Positions 1 through 5,681 of a DNA stretch of 8,636 nt are shown here, piece after piece. Under the pieces are notes generated by a model. That model worked only from the letters and a program-made list of their open reading frames with translations. It was not told the origin of the DNA and did no database searches. How positions within the stretch are numbered: the stretch's first letter is position 1; the number at the start of each line of letters is the position of its first letter. A program made the translations under genes and the position numbers. Where the stretch lies: contig CAIJOU010000150.1 of the NCBI GenBank assembly GCA_903822375.1, forward strand, positions 1 through 8,636. Direction: 5' to 3'. Origin of the DNA: Candidatus Hydrogenedentota bacterium. GTDB lineage: Bacteria > Hydrogenedentota > Hydrogenedentia > Hydrogenedentales > CAITNO01.

Positions 1-192
1 CAGATGTACATGCAGCTTGCCGAATCAACCGACAACAGGCTCGCCGTGGAAGTCCTCAAAGACGTGGCCAACGAGGAGCGTGTTCACGCCGGCGAGTTTC
101 TGAGACTCCTTCGCGAGATTGCCCCCGATGAGAAAGCGTTCTACGCTGCGGGGGCAAAAGAGGTGGAAGAAGAGATCAAGAAAATGAAGTGA
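1..192 (+). CDS. Ferritin-like / rubrerythrin-family protein, C-terminal part
   Basis: The reading frame is open from the first base and ends at TGA 190-192, so only the last 63 residues are present and the true start lies outside the window. The visible part is two amphipathic helices. The first begins QMYMQLAEST, and the second carries an ExxH pair (E26 and H29 counted from base 1) in the NEERVHAGEF context. That is how the second metal-ligand helix of ferritin-like/rubrerythrin four-helix bundles looks. The charged tail ending EVEEEIKKMK is typical of the short (about 100-115 residue) stand-alone ferritin-like proteins found in anaerobes and archaea, some of which also occur fused to or beside encapsulins. 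The expected role is di-iron oxidation of Fe(II) or peroxide handling in the cytoplasm. Family assignment is fairly sure; substrate and partner are unknown because the N-terminal ligands are missing. The gene converges with the alcohol dehydrogenase gene. Confidence 0.8.
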   Translation, partial: QMYMQLAESTDNRLAVEVLKDVANEERVHAGEFLRLLREIAPDEKAFYAAGAKEVEEEIKKMK

Positions 193-451
193 AAACACAC
201 ACGCGAAGGCCGAAAATGATCGCCTCCGGGCGCACCAGCGGGCGCGGACCGCGGCGTGGCGGACGCCCCCCTCCCCGCATGGCGGCCTGCGCAATGGTGG
301 AGTGTCGGTTGCGTGCCTCGCGTGATGCTCCGGTTTCCGCCGAACCAGGGGAGCCGGTCCAAGCGGCCAGCCTCATGGATTCGGTTCATTCTCTTTGGGG
401 CAATGGAAGCCGTCCCCCTCCCTTTTCCCGTTGTCCATTTTCCTTCGCGCC
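193..451. other. Convergent intergenic region, nothing supported
   Basis: These 259 bases lie between two converging genes. The short open frames here, on both strands, lack ribosome binding sites and have low-complexity Arg/Pro-rich translations, so they look like GC-rich chance frames. Only weak GC-rich stems are seen (for example GGCGT 253-257 with ACGCC 263-267). None is followed by a T-run, so no terminator is called. Confidence 0.5.
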
Positions 452-1543
452 TTACGCGTCCGGACGCGCGTTCCGGATCACCACCTTTAATGCGTGCTCC
501 CTGGCGGCGTTTGCAAAGGTGTCGTAAGCTTTGATGATTTCCGGTAACCCGAACCGGTGGCTCACGAGTTGCTTTGCGTTCAGGCGTCCTGACTGAACCA
601 TCTTGAGCAGCATGGGTGTTGTGGCTCCATCCACCAGGCGGGTGGTGAGCGTGATATTGGATGCCCAGAGCCTTTCCAGGTGCAGGCTGACCGGCTTTCC
701 GTGGACGCCCGCATTGGCGATGCGGCCGCCGGGGGCGATGATTGCCTGGCAAAGGTCAAAGGTTGCGGGAAGGCCGACCGCCTCCACGGCCACGTCCACG
801 CCGGCGTTCTGCGTCAGCAGCATGACCCGCTCCGCCGCGTTTCCGTCCGCGCTGTTCACCACGGTTGTCGCACCGAACGCCCGCGCGGCTTCGAGCCGGT
901 TGTCATCAATGTCAACCACCACAACCTCGGCGGGTGAATAGAGCTGCGCGGTCAGGAGCGCCGCGAGGCCGACCGGACCGGCGCCGATGATCGCCACCAC
1001 GTCCCCCGGCTTGACCCGGCCGCTCAGTGCGCCGCATTCCAGACCGGTGGGGAGGATGCAGCTGAGCATGACCGCGGCTTCTTCGTCCACCCCGGGCGGC
1101 AGCAGGTAGAGGCCTGCATCGGCGTGCGGAACCCGGACGTATTCGGCCTGTGTGCCGTCGATGCTGTTGCCCAGAAGCCAGCCGCCCGTGCTGCAATGGG
1201 AGTACATTGCCTTTTTGCAGAAACGGCATTTGCCGCAGGACGTGATGAGGGAGACGAGCACTTTGTCCCCCCTGCGGAAACCCAGCACGCCCGAACCCGC
1301 CTCATCGACAATCCCAACCCCCTCATGGCCGAGAATGCGGCCGCCAGCCACCGTGGGAACAGCGCCCTCGAGAATGCGCAGATCTGTTCCGCAGATGGTG
1401 GTGGTGGTTATTTGCACGATGGCGTCGGTGGCTTCCAAAATCACCGGCCTTGGCCTGTTCTCCAGCGCGAGGCTGTTGGGACCGTGGTAGACCAAGGCTT
1501 TCATGAAGTTTGCGTTCTTTGCCCCGTGGGCTGGACTTGTCAT
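452..1543 (-). CDS. Zinc-dependent alcohol dehydrogenase (MDR superfamily)
   Basis: This 363-residue medium-chain zinc dehydrogenase would reduce an aldehyde or ketone with NAD(P)H in the cytoplasm, most simply the aldehyde made by the decarboxylase encoded just upstream. The catalytic zinc site is seen as C51 (ICGTD) and H73-E74 (GHEGVG). The structural zinc lobe is C103, C106, C109 and C117. The Rossmann fold is GAGPVG at 187-192, and D211 ends the second strand, favouring NAD over NADP. C162 sits in LSCILPTG where relatives of this class usually have Asp, the third catalytic zinc ligand (see findings). Start choice: AAGGAG lies 5 nt before the ATG at 1541-1543 (a second ATG at 1544-1546 is only 2 nt away). 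Most homologues as I recall them begin at the internal MKALVYHGP (ATG 1502-1504), which lacks a ribosome binding site, so the first 13 residues are uncertain. The stop is TAA at 452-454. The gap to the decarboxylase gene is 40 bp, so the two are probably co-transcribed. Confidence 0.93.
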   Translation of the reverse strand: MTSPAHGAKNANFMKALVYHGPNSLALENRPRPVILEATDAIVQITTTTICGTDLRILEGAVPTVAGGRILGHEGVGIVDEAGSGVLGFRRGDKVLVSLITSCGKCRFCKKAMYSHCSTGGWLLGNSIDGTQAEYVRVPHADAGLYLLPPGVDEEAAVMLSCILPTGLECGALSGRVKPGDVVAIIGAGPVGLAALLTAQLYSPAEVVVVDIDDNRLEAARAFGATTVVNSADGNAAERVMLLTQNAGVDVAVEAVGLPATFDLCQAIIAPGGRIANAGVHGKPVSLHLERLWASNITLTTRLVDGATTPMLLKMVQSGRLNAKQLVSHRFGLPEIIKAYDTFANAAREHALKVVIRNARPDA

Positions 1544-1583
1544 CATGTCTCCTTGTTGGGGCGGCGCCGGGTGGCGGGGCCTT

Positions 1584-3251
1584 TCAATCGAGGTGATTCG
1601 TCTTTGCCATCGAACGGCCCGCACTGACAAGCGATTCAGGGCAGTCCAGCCGTCCGGTGTGGATTTCGATGAACACGAGGCCGTCCGCCGCGGCGGCCCT
1701 GGCCAGTGCATCCTCAAGTTCCCCCTCCGTGCGAACGTCAAGACCCAGCCCCCCCCCGAACACATCCACGAGCTTATGGTAGTGCCAGGGCTGGATGTCG
1801 TTATAGCTTCGGTCCGTGATTACCCGCTCGATCGTGTACCCGTCGTTGTTGATGAGAAAGATGACGGGTTTGAGACCGTTTCGGATCATCGTTGACAGAT
1901 CCTGGCACGTGACTTGAAACGACCCGTCCCCGACAAAAAGCACGGTCTGCCGTTCGGGCGCCGCGATGGAGGCGCCCAGGGTCGCCCCGACCGTATAGCC
2001 TATCGACCCGTAGAAGGTCTGTCCCAGGAAGGTCGCCCCCGCCGGCATGAGCATCTCCGAGGCACTGAAGAGGGAGACGCCGGTTTCCGCGATGACGATT
2101 GCGTTGTCCGCCGTGAAATGGCTCATTCGGTCGAAAAAACGCTTCACCGTAAGCGGTTTCAGCGAATCGGGTTGAAAAGACTCTGTATTCCGGTGCACAC
2201 AGCCGTCGGAGGCGGATTGTATTTCCAGGATTGCGGGGTCCCATCGTGAAAGCTTTTCCGTCAACCCAAGGATAAAATCGCGAAGATAGACGTTCTCGTA
2301 GTAGTGGTGTTTAATCTTCACGGAGCGGATGTTGGCGCTGATCGTCTTTGCATCGTCAAGGTCCGTGGTGAATCCGCCCGTGTTGAAATCGGTCATCAGC
2401 CCCCCGAGTTGCAGAACGCAGCCTGCGGACTCGACACGGTTCCGAACATAGTCGCGGCTTCGCCCCCCCTCAAAGAGACCTATGAATTGGGGATGGTGCT
2501 CGGAAAGCACCGTCTTGCCCAGCATCATGGTGACATAGGGGAGTCCCGTCTTTTCGAGAAGAGCCGCAAACTCATTCTGCAGCTTGAAGCGTATCAGCTC
2601 CACGTCGCCGATCACGATCGGTTTTTGCGCCTTCGCCAGCATTCCAAGCGCTTCCTTGACGGCCTCGGCAAGGGCTTCCTGGTCACTGCGGGCATGCGTT
2701 GGGGGGACAAAAGGGTTCGGACGCCTGCATTTCATCATGACCACGTCGGAGGGGATGCTGATGTAAACCGGCTGCTGGCGGGCAAGACAGGCCGAGAGCA
2801 CGCGGTCAATCTCGGCCGGTGCCGTTTCAGCCGAGTCGAGCTGGGTGGAGGCGGCGGTTATCCTCTCATACATGCGCATGGGAATCTGATAATCGCCAAG
2901 AGTGTGATGCAACAGGGGGCGCGTCCGGAAATTCATCGTGGCGGGCGAGCCGGTGATCACCACCACCGGGACTCTCTCCGCAAATGCACCCGCCACCCCG
3001 TTGATCGCGCTCAGTTCCCCCACGCCATAGGTCGAGGAAAACGCGCCGATTCCCCGAATGCGGGCGTAACCGTCGGCGGCATATGCGGCATTGAGCTCAT
3101 TGCAGGTGCCCACATACTTCACTTGGCTCTTCAGCACCTGGTTGAAGAAACCCAGAACAAAGTCACCGGGCACGCCAAAGAGATGGTCCACCCCGATTTC
3201 CTTCAGTCGAATCAGAAGGTATTCGGCAACGGTGATTTCCGAAGCTGCCAT
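1584..3251 (-). CDS. Thiamine-diphosphate 2-keto acid decarboxylase (pyruvate/indolepyruvate decarboxylase family)
   Basis: This 555-residue cytoplasmic enzyme decarboxylates a 2-keto acid to an aldehyde and CO2 using thiamine diphosphate and Mg2+. The length matches the family (about 550-570). Catalytic landmarks of pyruvate decarboxylase are all present: D30 (GVPGDF), E52 (CNELNAA), the H115-H116 pair (LLHHTLGD), the cofactor motif starting G441-D442-G443 and ending N468-N469, and E475 (GYTIE). The stretch NNDGYTIE followed by SYNDI resembles lactococcal 2-ketoisovalerate decarboxylase and indolepyruvate decarboxylases more than Zymomonas pyruvate decarboxylase. L394 (ETGVSLF) stands where Zymomonas has Trp392 and KivD has Phe381, so the pocket may admit substrates bulkier than pyruvate. 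Substrate is therefore left open. GAGGAG nine bases before the ATG (3249-3251) supports the start; the stop is TGA at 1584-1586. It is the first gene of a two-gene operon with the alcohol dehydrogenase. A nine-G run occurs in the coding strand (1749-1757) within the FGGGL codons. Confidence 0.92.
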   Translation of the reverse strand: MAASEITVAEYLLIRLKEIGVDHLFGVPGDFVLGFFNQVLKSQVKYVGTCNELNAAYAADGYARIRGIGAFSSTYGVGELSAINGVAGAFAERVPVVVITGSPATMNFRTRPLLHHTLGDYQIPMRMYERITAASTQLDSAETAPAEIDRVLSACLARQQPVYISIPSDVVMMKCRRPNPFVPPTHARSDQEALAEAVKEALGMLAKAQKPIVIGDVELIRFKLQNEFAALLEKTGLPYVTMMLGKTVLSEHHPQFIGLFEGGRSRDYVRNRVESAGCVLQLGGLMTDFNTGGFTTDLDDAKTISANIRSVKIKHHYYENVYLRDFILGLTEKLSRWDPAILEIQSASDGCVHRNTESFQPDSLKPLTVKRFFDRMSHFTADNAIVIAETGVSLFSASEMLMPAGATFLGQTFYGSIGYTVGATLGASIAAPERQTVLFVGDGSFQVTCQDLSTMIRNGLKPVIFLINNDGYTIERVITDRSYNDIQPWHYHKLVDVFGGGLGLDVRTEGELEDALARAAAADGLVFIEIHTGRLDCPESLVSAGRSMAKTNHLD

Positions 3252-3272
3252 GTGTCAAGACTCCTCATCCAA

Positions 3273-3364
3273 AGCCCGTGGCGGGAACCTGATGCGGCAC
3301 GCCCGCCAAGGGTGCCACACTCCCCGGCGGGCGTCTGCTCTGCGTGAACCTGCGTAAACGGGCT
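3273..3364 (-). promoter_or_regulatory. Nested inverted repeats ahead of the decarboxylase gene
   Basis: Between the lipoprotein stop and the decarboxylase start there is a 9-bp stem, ACGCCCGCC 3299-3307 with GGCGGGCGT 3326-3334. It is enclosed by a 7-bp stem, AGCCCGT 3273-3279 with ACGGGCT 3358-3364. The outer stem ends just before the ribosome binding site of the decarboxylase gene. On the minus strand the outer stem is followed only by TTT, so this could be a weak terminator for the lipoprotein gene, a structured leader of the decarboxylase operon, or both. No clear promoter hexamers are seen in the 131 bp. Confidence 0.35.
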
Positions 3365-3382
3365 CTTCCTGCTGACCGCGGT

Positions 3383-3829
3383 TCAGTTGGCGCTGATGTG
3401 CGCCAGCGTAATCATATCGTTGCTGTCAAAGACGGCCGGACGGTTGGTCTCGTCGCCGAACTGAACCGTCAGCGCATCTTTGGACACGGTGTAGATGCCA
3501 AGCATTGTCCTGGGATTGTCGTCCACCACCTGGAGGGGACCCAGGCCGACCCATGACTTGGTGATCATGAAGTCAATCTGCTTGGGGTCGGTCAGCGTGT
3601 TGATCCTGTAAGTGCCTTCAAACCCGCTCGTCAGTGTGGCGTAGGTAAACGCGTCGTTTGTGACAACCATCCGGTTCGTCACCGTCGTGGTTTCCCCGAC
3701 GTCGAACGACGCCTCCCAAGTGCCCTGCAACTGGCAGGTGTCAATACCGAAGCAGGCCGTTCCGGGGCAACCCGCCAGCCCCGTGACTGCAAGCACGCAC
3801 ACTCCCAGTGCAACCAATTTGTTAAACAT
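3383..3829 (-). CDS. Small lipoprotein with TIGR03067/lipocalin-like domain
   Basis: This is a 148-residue exported lipoprotein. Residues 1-20 form a signal peptide ending in the lipobox LAG with C21 as the lipidated cysteine. Two further cysteines (C26, C32) could pair. From residue 34 the protein reads LQGTWEASF, then EGTYRINTLTDPKQIDFMIT (71-90), GIYTVSKDALTVQF (111-124) and NRPAVFD (129-135). This order of LQGTW, PKQID, GIY and RPxxF blocks is what I know from the TIGR03067 family of small planctomycete/verrucomicrobial proteins, a lipocalin-like beta fold without an assigned biochemical role. No ligand or enzyme function is proposed. AAGGAA about seven bases before the ATG (3827-3829) supports the start; TGA is at 3383-3385. 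It lies 131 bp ahead of the decarboxylase gene on the same strand; a functional link is not established. Confidence 0.8.
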   Translation of the reverse strand: MFNKLVALGVCVLAVTGLAGCPGTACFGIDTCQLQGTWEASFDVGETTTVTNRMVVTNDAFTYATLTSGFEGTYRINTLTDPKQIDFMITKSWVGLGPLQVVDDNPRTMLGIYTVSKDALTVQFGDETNRPAVFDSNDMITLAHISAN

Positions 3830-3959
3830 GAACTTTCCTTCCGCGGAGGCCTTTGACCTCGGTGTTCAACCATTTCACCGTGTCCGGAAATACGGGCTCC
3901 GCTGGCTGCTCTGCCATTGCGTTTCCGCTATGCGCACGTCCCGTACTGCCGAAACCCTT

Positions 3960-4139
3960 TTATTTGCCCACCACCTTCTTGATTTGGCCGCATTTTTCCT
4001 GAACCTTCCCGGCCAAATCCTCCTTCTTTCCTTTGGCTTCCAGATGTGCGTTCCCTGCGACCACCCCGACCGCCTGCTTGATCCTGCCTTTCGCCTGGTG
4101 CATCTGGCCTTCTGCCTTGTCCCGTGCGCTTGATTTCAT
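3960..4139 (-). CDS. CsbD-like stress response protein
   Basis: This 59-residue, highly charged cytoplasmic protein has the CsbD/YjbJ composition and spacing. MKSSARDKAEGQ is followed by an AKGRIKQAVG block (16-25), a short GN turn, and a Lys/Glu-rich second half with DLAGKVQEKCGQIKK (41-55). CsbD proteins are about 60-65 residues and are induced in general stress (sigma-B controlled in Bacillus); their biochemical role is not settled. One cysteine (C50) is present. GGAG seven bases before the ATG at 4137-4139 fixes the start. An upstream in-frame start at 4265 would add 42 Arg-rich residues without a ribosome binding site and is rejected. The gene is divergent from the hexapeptide-repeat lipoprotein across a 500-bp intergenic region, and its upstream region carries one copy of the shared motif (4301-4331). 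Confidence 0.88.
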   Translation of the reverse strand: MKSSARDKAEGQMHQAKGRIKQAVGVVAGNAHLEAKGKKEDLAGKVQEKCGQIKKVVGK

Positions 4140-4161
4140 GGTGCTTCTCCGTGTTGATTGA

Positions 4162-4187
4162 CCGGTCGGCCAAGCCTGGCTGACCGG
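4162..4187 (-). other. Hairpin in probable csbD leader
   Basis: CCGGTC 4162-4167 pairs with GACCGG 4182-4187. Inside it GCCA 4169-4172 pairs with TGGC 4177-4180 around a four-base loop, with a possible G-U pair between. It lies 22 bases upstream of the csbD start, so it could form in the csbD mRNA leader or act as a DNA dyad. No T-run follows on either strand. Confidence 0.4.
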
Positions 4188-4300
4188 ACCTTTCCAAATC
4201 GGCAGAGAATCCTCTCCAAGGCGAATACCCCGCAAAGGCCGCCGCCGTGACAGTCGCAGCCGCAAGCGGCCACTTCATCAGCATAATTGTCACAGCCGCA

Positions 4301-4331
4301 GGTAAAATCCGAGCAAAGGTTTGGCAATCAT
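4301..4331 (-). promoter_or_regulatory. Shared upstream motif, copy ahead of csbD
   Basis: Read on the minus strand this segment contains CCAAACCTTTGC (4313-4324) followed by TCGGA. The same 12-mer occurs ahead of dnaK (7201-7212), followed by CGGA. The segment is about 170 bases upstream of the csbD start and oriented toward it. The 15 bases TTGCCAAACCTTTGC here differ from the dnaK copy at one position. Confidence 0.45.
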
Positions 4332-4441
4332 TAAGTAAAACAATTCCGCCCTCCGCGGAAAGCACCCTGTTTCAAGGGCGTCACGCATGCGGAGGCAAAG
4401 CGTGCCGGTGCGGCCAGCGCCGGCGGCTGCATTGTTTAACA

Positions 4442-4474
4442 AAGCTTTACCCACCGTTTGCCGGAACTTCATCT
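4442..4474 (+). promoter_or_regulatory. Shared upstream motif, copy ahead of the hexapeptide-repeat lipoprotein
   Basis: AAGCTTTACC followed, after five bases, by TTTGCCGGA and then TTCAT. Aligned without gaps to 7193-7225 ahead of dnaK it matches at 27 of 33 positions. It lies about 165 bases upstream of the lipoprotein start and points toward it. GGAACTT inside it resembles a -35 element of ECF sigma factors, but no matching -10 was recognised. Confidence 0.45.
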
Positions 4475-4481
4475 CCGGCAA
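4458..4481. repeat. 8-bp dyad TTGCCGGA / TCCGGCAA
   Basis: TTGCCGGA at 4458-4465 and its exact reverse complement TCCGGCAA at 4474-4481 are separated by eight bases. It overlaps the shared motif. It could be a two-half-site operator or an RNA hairpin. The dnaK copy keeps only the left arm. Confidence 0.45.
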
Positions 4482-4639
4482 GTACCCTTCTTCTGTAACG
4501 CGGCACAAGGATGCCGCCCGCGGCTCCCGGATAAGCGAGCGTTTTCGAGCAACGGTGCAAACCGGCAAAGACGTCTGCATGGTTGATGGAACGGGTCGCG
4601 AAGCCACCGAACTCCAGGCAACTGGAAAGGATGAATGAC

Positions 4640-5080
4640 ATGCGCATGAGAAACGTGTTGATTTTCGGGCTGGTTGTTTCGGCGGTGGCCGCATCAGCGA
4701 TCCTTTTGTCCGGATGCGAGACGTACCCATCACAACGGAGTTACCAGGTCATGCCCGGGCCCCCTGTGCCGACGGAGAGCGTTGTCATAGTGGTTCCGGA
4801 GCAGGGCCAGCCGGGTTACGACAAGGTTCGCCACGAAGGGCGTTACGGTCGCGACGAAAACAGGAGAGAAGAGGAGAACGCCAGACGCGGGGAAAACGCC
4901 AGGCGTGAAGAGAACGCCAGACGTGATGAAGACACCAGGCGTGAGGGAAACAGGGGGCGGGACGGAAACGTCAGACATGAGGTGAATGATGGGCATGTGG
5001 ACAGCGCCGGGCATCCAGAGCACGTCGGTCACGATGACAACCCGAGGCGCGATGACAACGTTGGGCGTGACGCCAGGTAA
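4640..5080 (+). CDS. Lipoprotein with twelve tandem charged hexapeptide repeats
   Basis: This 146-residue protein has an N-terminal signal with hydrophobic core VLIFGLVVSAVAASAILL and lipobox LSG-C26, so it should be a membrane-anchored, exported lipoprotein. After a Pro/Val-rich linker, residues 72-143 are twelve hexapeptides of the pattern x-[E/D]-N-x-x-[R/H]: EENARR, GENARR, EENARR and DEDTRR near the start, drifting to His/Gly forms such as VDSAGH and PEHVGH, then back to DDNPRR and DDNVGR. The tail is highly charged and probably disordered or an extended polyampholyte. I do not recognise a named family and propose no enzymatic function. It may be an envelope, cell-wall or nucleic-acid binding spacer. 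AAAGG 4626-4630 sits nine bases before the ATG at 4640; in-frame ATGs at 4631 and 4646 are alternatives. TAA is at 5078-5080. Its upstream region shares a motif with csbD and dnaK. Confidence 0.82.
   Translation: MRMRNVLIFGLVVSAVAASAILLSGCETYPSQRSYQVMPGPPVPTESVVIVVPEQGQPGYDKVRHEGRYGRDENRREEENARRGENARREENARRDEDTRREGNRGRDGNVRHEVNDGHVDSAGHPEHVGHDDNPRRDDNVGRDAR
4853..5068 (+). repeat. Twelve 18-bp in-frame tandem repeats
   Basis: The repeat starts at 4853 and has an 18-base period for twelve units, each coding one hexapeptide. Units 2-4 (4871-4924) are the most alike at DNA level, sharing GAAAACGCCAG or GAGAACGCCAG. Later units diverge in bases but keep the [E/D]-N and terminal R/H positions, which suggests old duplication with selection on the protein pattern. 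Confidence 0.85.
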
Positions 5081-5089
5081 TCAGGAAGA

Positions 5090-5106
5090 CATGGCAGGCG
5101 GCCATG
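5090..5106. terminator. Weak hairpin after the hexapeptide-repeat lipoprotein
   Basis: CATGGC 5090-5095 pairs with GCCATG 5101-5106 around five bases, nine bases after the lipoprotein stop. A competing stem GGCGG 5097-5101 / CCGCC 5109-5113 is also possible. No T-run follows, so termination here is only a possibility. Confidence 0.25.
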
Positions 5107-5165
5107 CTCCGCCATTCTCCACGCGTGTCGCCGGCATTTAAGCCATTTAGAAGACATGCAATGTG

Positions 5166-5187
5166 TGACTACAGCCAACCGTAGTCA
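5166..5187. promoter_or_regulatory. Operator-like inverted repeat TGACTAC-N8-GTAGTCA
   Basis: A perfect 7-bp inverted repeat (5166-5172 and 5181-5187) with an eight-base spacer lies 65 bases upstream of the 54-residue lipoprotein gene. Its position and symmetry suit a repressor or activator site; a leader hairpin is the alternative. The binding protein is unknown. Confidence 0.4.
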
Positions 5188-5214
5188 TTGTCAAAGGCAG
5201 ACGATTTTCCAATC

Positions 5215-5235
5215 CCCGCTGAAGCGGGACGCTTC
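5215..5235 (+). promoter_or_regulatory. Two mutually exclusive hairpins next to the ribosome binding site
   Basis: CCCGC 5215-5219 can pair with GCGGG 5224-5228. GAAGC 5221-5225 can instead pair with GCTTC 5231-5235. The two stems share bases 5224-5225 and cannot coexist. The second ends one base before AAAGGAGG (5236-5243). The stems are short, so this may be chance. Confidence 0.25.
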
Positions 5236-5252
5236 AAAGGAGGCAACCACAA

Positions 5253-5417
5253 ATGAAGTTCCTAACACTGCTCGCGGCCATTCTTCTTGTCGGGATGACG
5301 GCTCTAAGCATCTCCGGCTGCAGGACCAGAGAAACCAAGACCGAGACGATAAAGACGCACGTCAACCCCGTCTCGGGAACAGAGACCGTTGAAAAAGAGA
5401 CGACGGTAAAAAGGTAG
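5253..5417 (+). CDS. 54-residue lipoprotein
   Basis: ATG 5253-5255 to TAG 5415-5417 encodes MKFLTLLAAI, then a hydrophobic run ending in the lipobox ISG-C23, then a short charged mature part RTRETKTETIKTH...ETVEKETTVKR. A near-ideal AAAGGAGG (5236-5243) lies nine bases before the ATG, which strongly supports translation. The mature 32-residue tail is rich in Thr, Glu and Lys and has no recognised domain. It resembles small entericidin-like or stress-induced lipoproteins in size only, and no function is claimed. The overlapping longer frame at 5156-5392 has no ribosome binding site and is a shadow. The gene sits between two other exported-protein genes on the same strand, followed four bases later by a strong hairpin. 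Confidence 0.8.
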   Translation: MKFLTLLAAILLVGMTALSISGCRTRETKTETIKTHVNPVSGTETVEKETTVKR

Positions 5418-5420
5418 GGA

Positions 5421-5462
5421 CCTTCGGCCCAGGCGCGAAAACGCGCCGGGGCCAGCGGAAGG
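5421..5462 (+). terminator. Strong hairpin right after the 54-residue lipoprotein
   Basis: GGCGCG 5432-5437 and CGCGCC 5442-5447 form a stem with an AAAA loop, extended past one A/G mismatch by GGCCC 5426-5430 with GGGCC 5449-5453. After a bulge, CCTTC 5421-5425 pairs with GAAGG 5458-5462. It starts four bases after the stop codon, as terminators often do. Downstream there is only TTT after a GC pair, so it is U-poor and could equally stabilise the mRNA 3' end. Confidence 0.55.
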
Positions 5463-5681
5463 CGTTTGACAACAGCCCCTTCAAGCCGGAGAAGCACACT
5501 GGCCCGATGACCGGAAAGCTTTTCCGTCTCACCATTTCGGGCGCCAGACTGCAAAGTGTTTGCATGAAGGTGTTCCACACATCCAAGAAGTGTCGAGTTT
5601 TTCAAGTCCCAATTCGTGCCAGTCTTCTGGAGACATTGCCCTGATGAATGTCGGCAGTGGCAGGCACAGAGGAGAACAGGT

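Larger units (their letters stand above)
4140..4639. other. 500-bp divergent intergenic region with regulatory repeats
   Basis: No gene is supported here. The open frames present (4387-4638 plus; 4136-4327 minus, Cys-rich and TTG-initiated) lack ribosome binding sites. The region holds a hairpin in the probable csbD leader (4162-4187), one minus-strand and one plus-strand copy of a motif also found before dnaK (4301-4331 and 4442-4474), and an 8-bp dyad (4458-4481). There is also a 6-bp hairpin, GCGGCA 4500-4505 with TGCCGC 4512-4517. It presumably contains the promoters of both flanking genes, but no confident -35/-10 pair was found. Confidence 0.6.

Noticed and set aside
141..752. 203-residue minus-strand frame across the ferritin-like gene, the gap and the dehydrogenase end
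   Set aside because: Overlaps two well-supported genes, has a low-complexity Arg/Pro/Gly translation and no ribosome binding site.
2304..3347. 347-residue plus-strand open frame opposite the decarboxylase gene
   Set aside because: Antisense shadow; the minus-strand frame has all catalytic motifs and a proper start.
4136..4327. Minus-strand TTG-initiated frame with a Cys-rich translation (LCSDFTCGCDNY...)
   Set aside because: No ribosome binding site, rare start codon, and it overlaps the csbD upstream region and the shared motif. Its likeness to the frame upstream of dnaK follows from the shared DNA motif.
4500..4517. GGCAC...TGCC as a possible sigma-54 promoter
   Set aside because: The spacing between GG and GC is one base short of the required ten, and the rest of the consensus is absent.
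4730..5032. Minus-strand repetitive frame (TPGVF/SGVLF units) opposite the hexapeptide repeats
   Set aside because: Its periodicity is only the mirror of the 18-bp repeat; there is no ribosome binding site.
4853..5068. Considered as a CRISPR-like or non-coding tandem repeat
   Set aside because: The period is 18 with no spacers, and it lies in frame in a lipoprotein gene with conserved residue positions.
5507..5644. 45-residue plus-strand frame starting MTGKLFRL ahead of the WXXGXW gene
   Set aside because: The only purine-rich stretch is about 13 bases before the ATG, too far, and there is no recognisable signal or domain.
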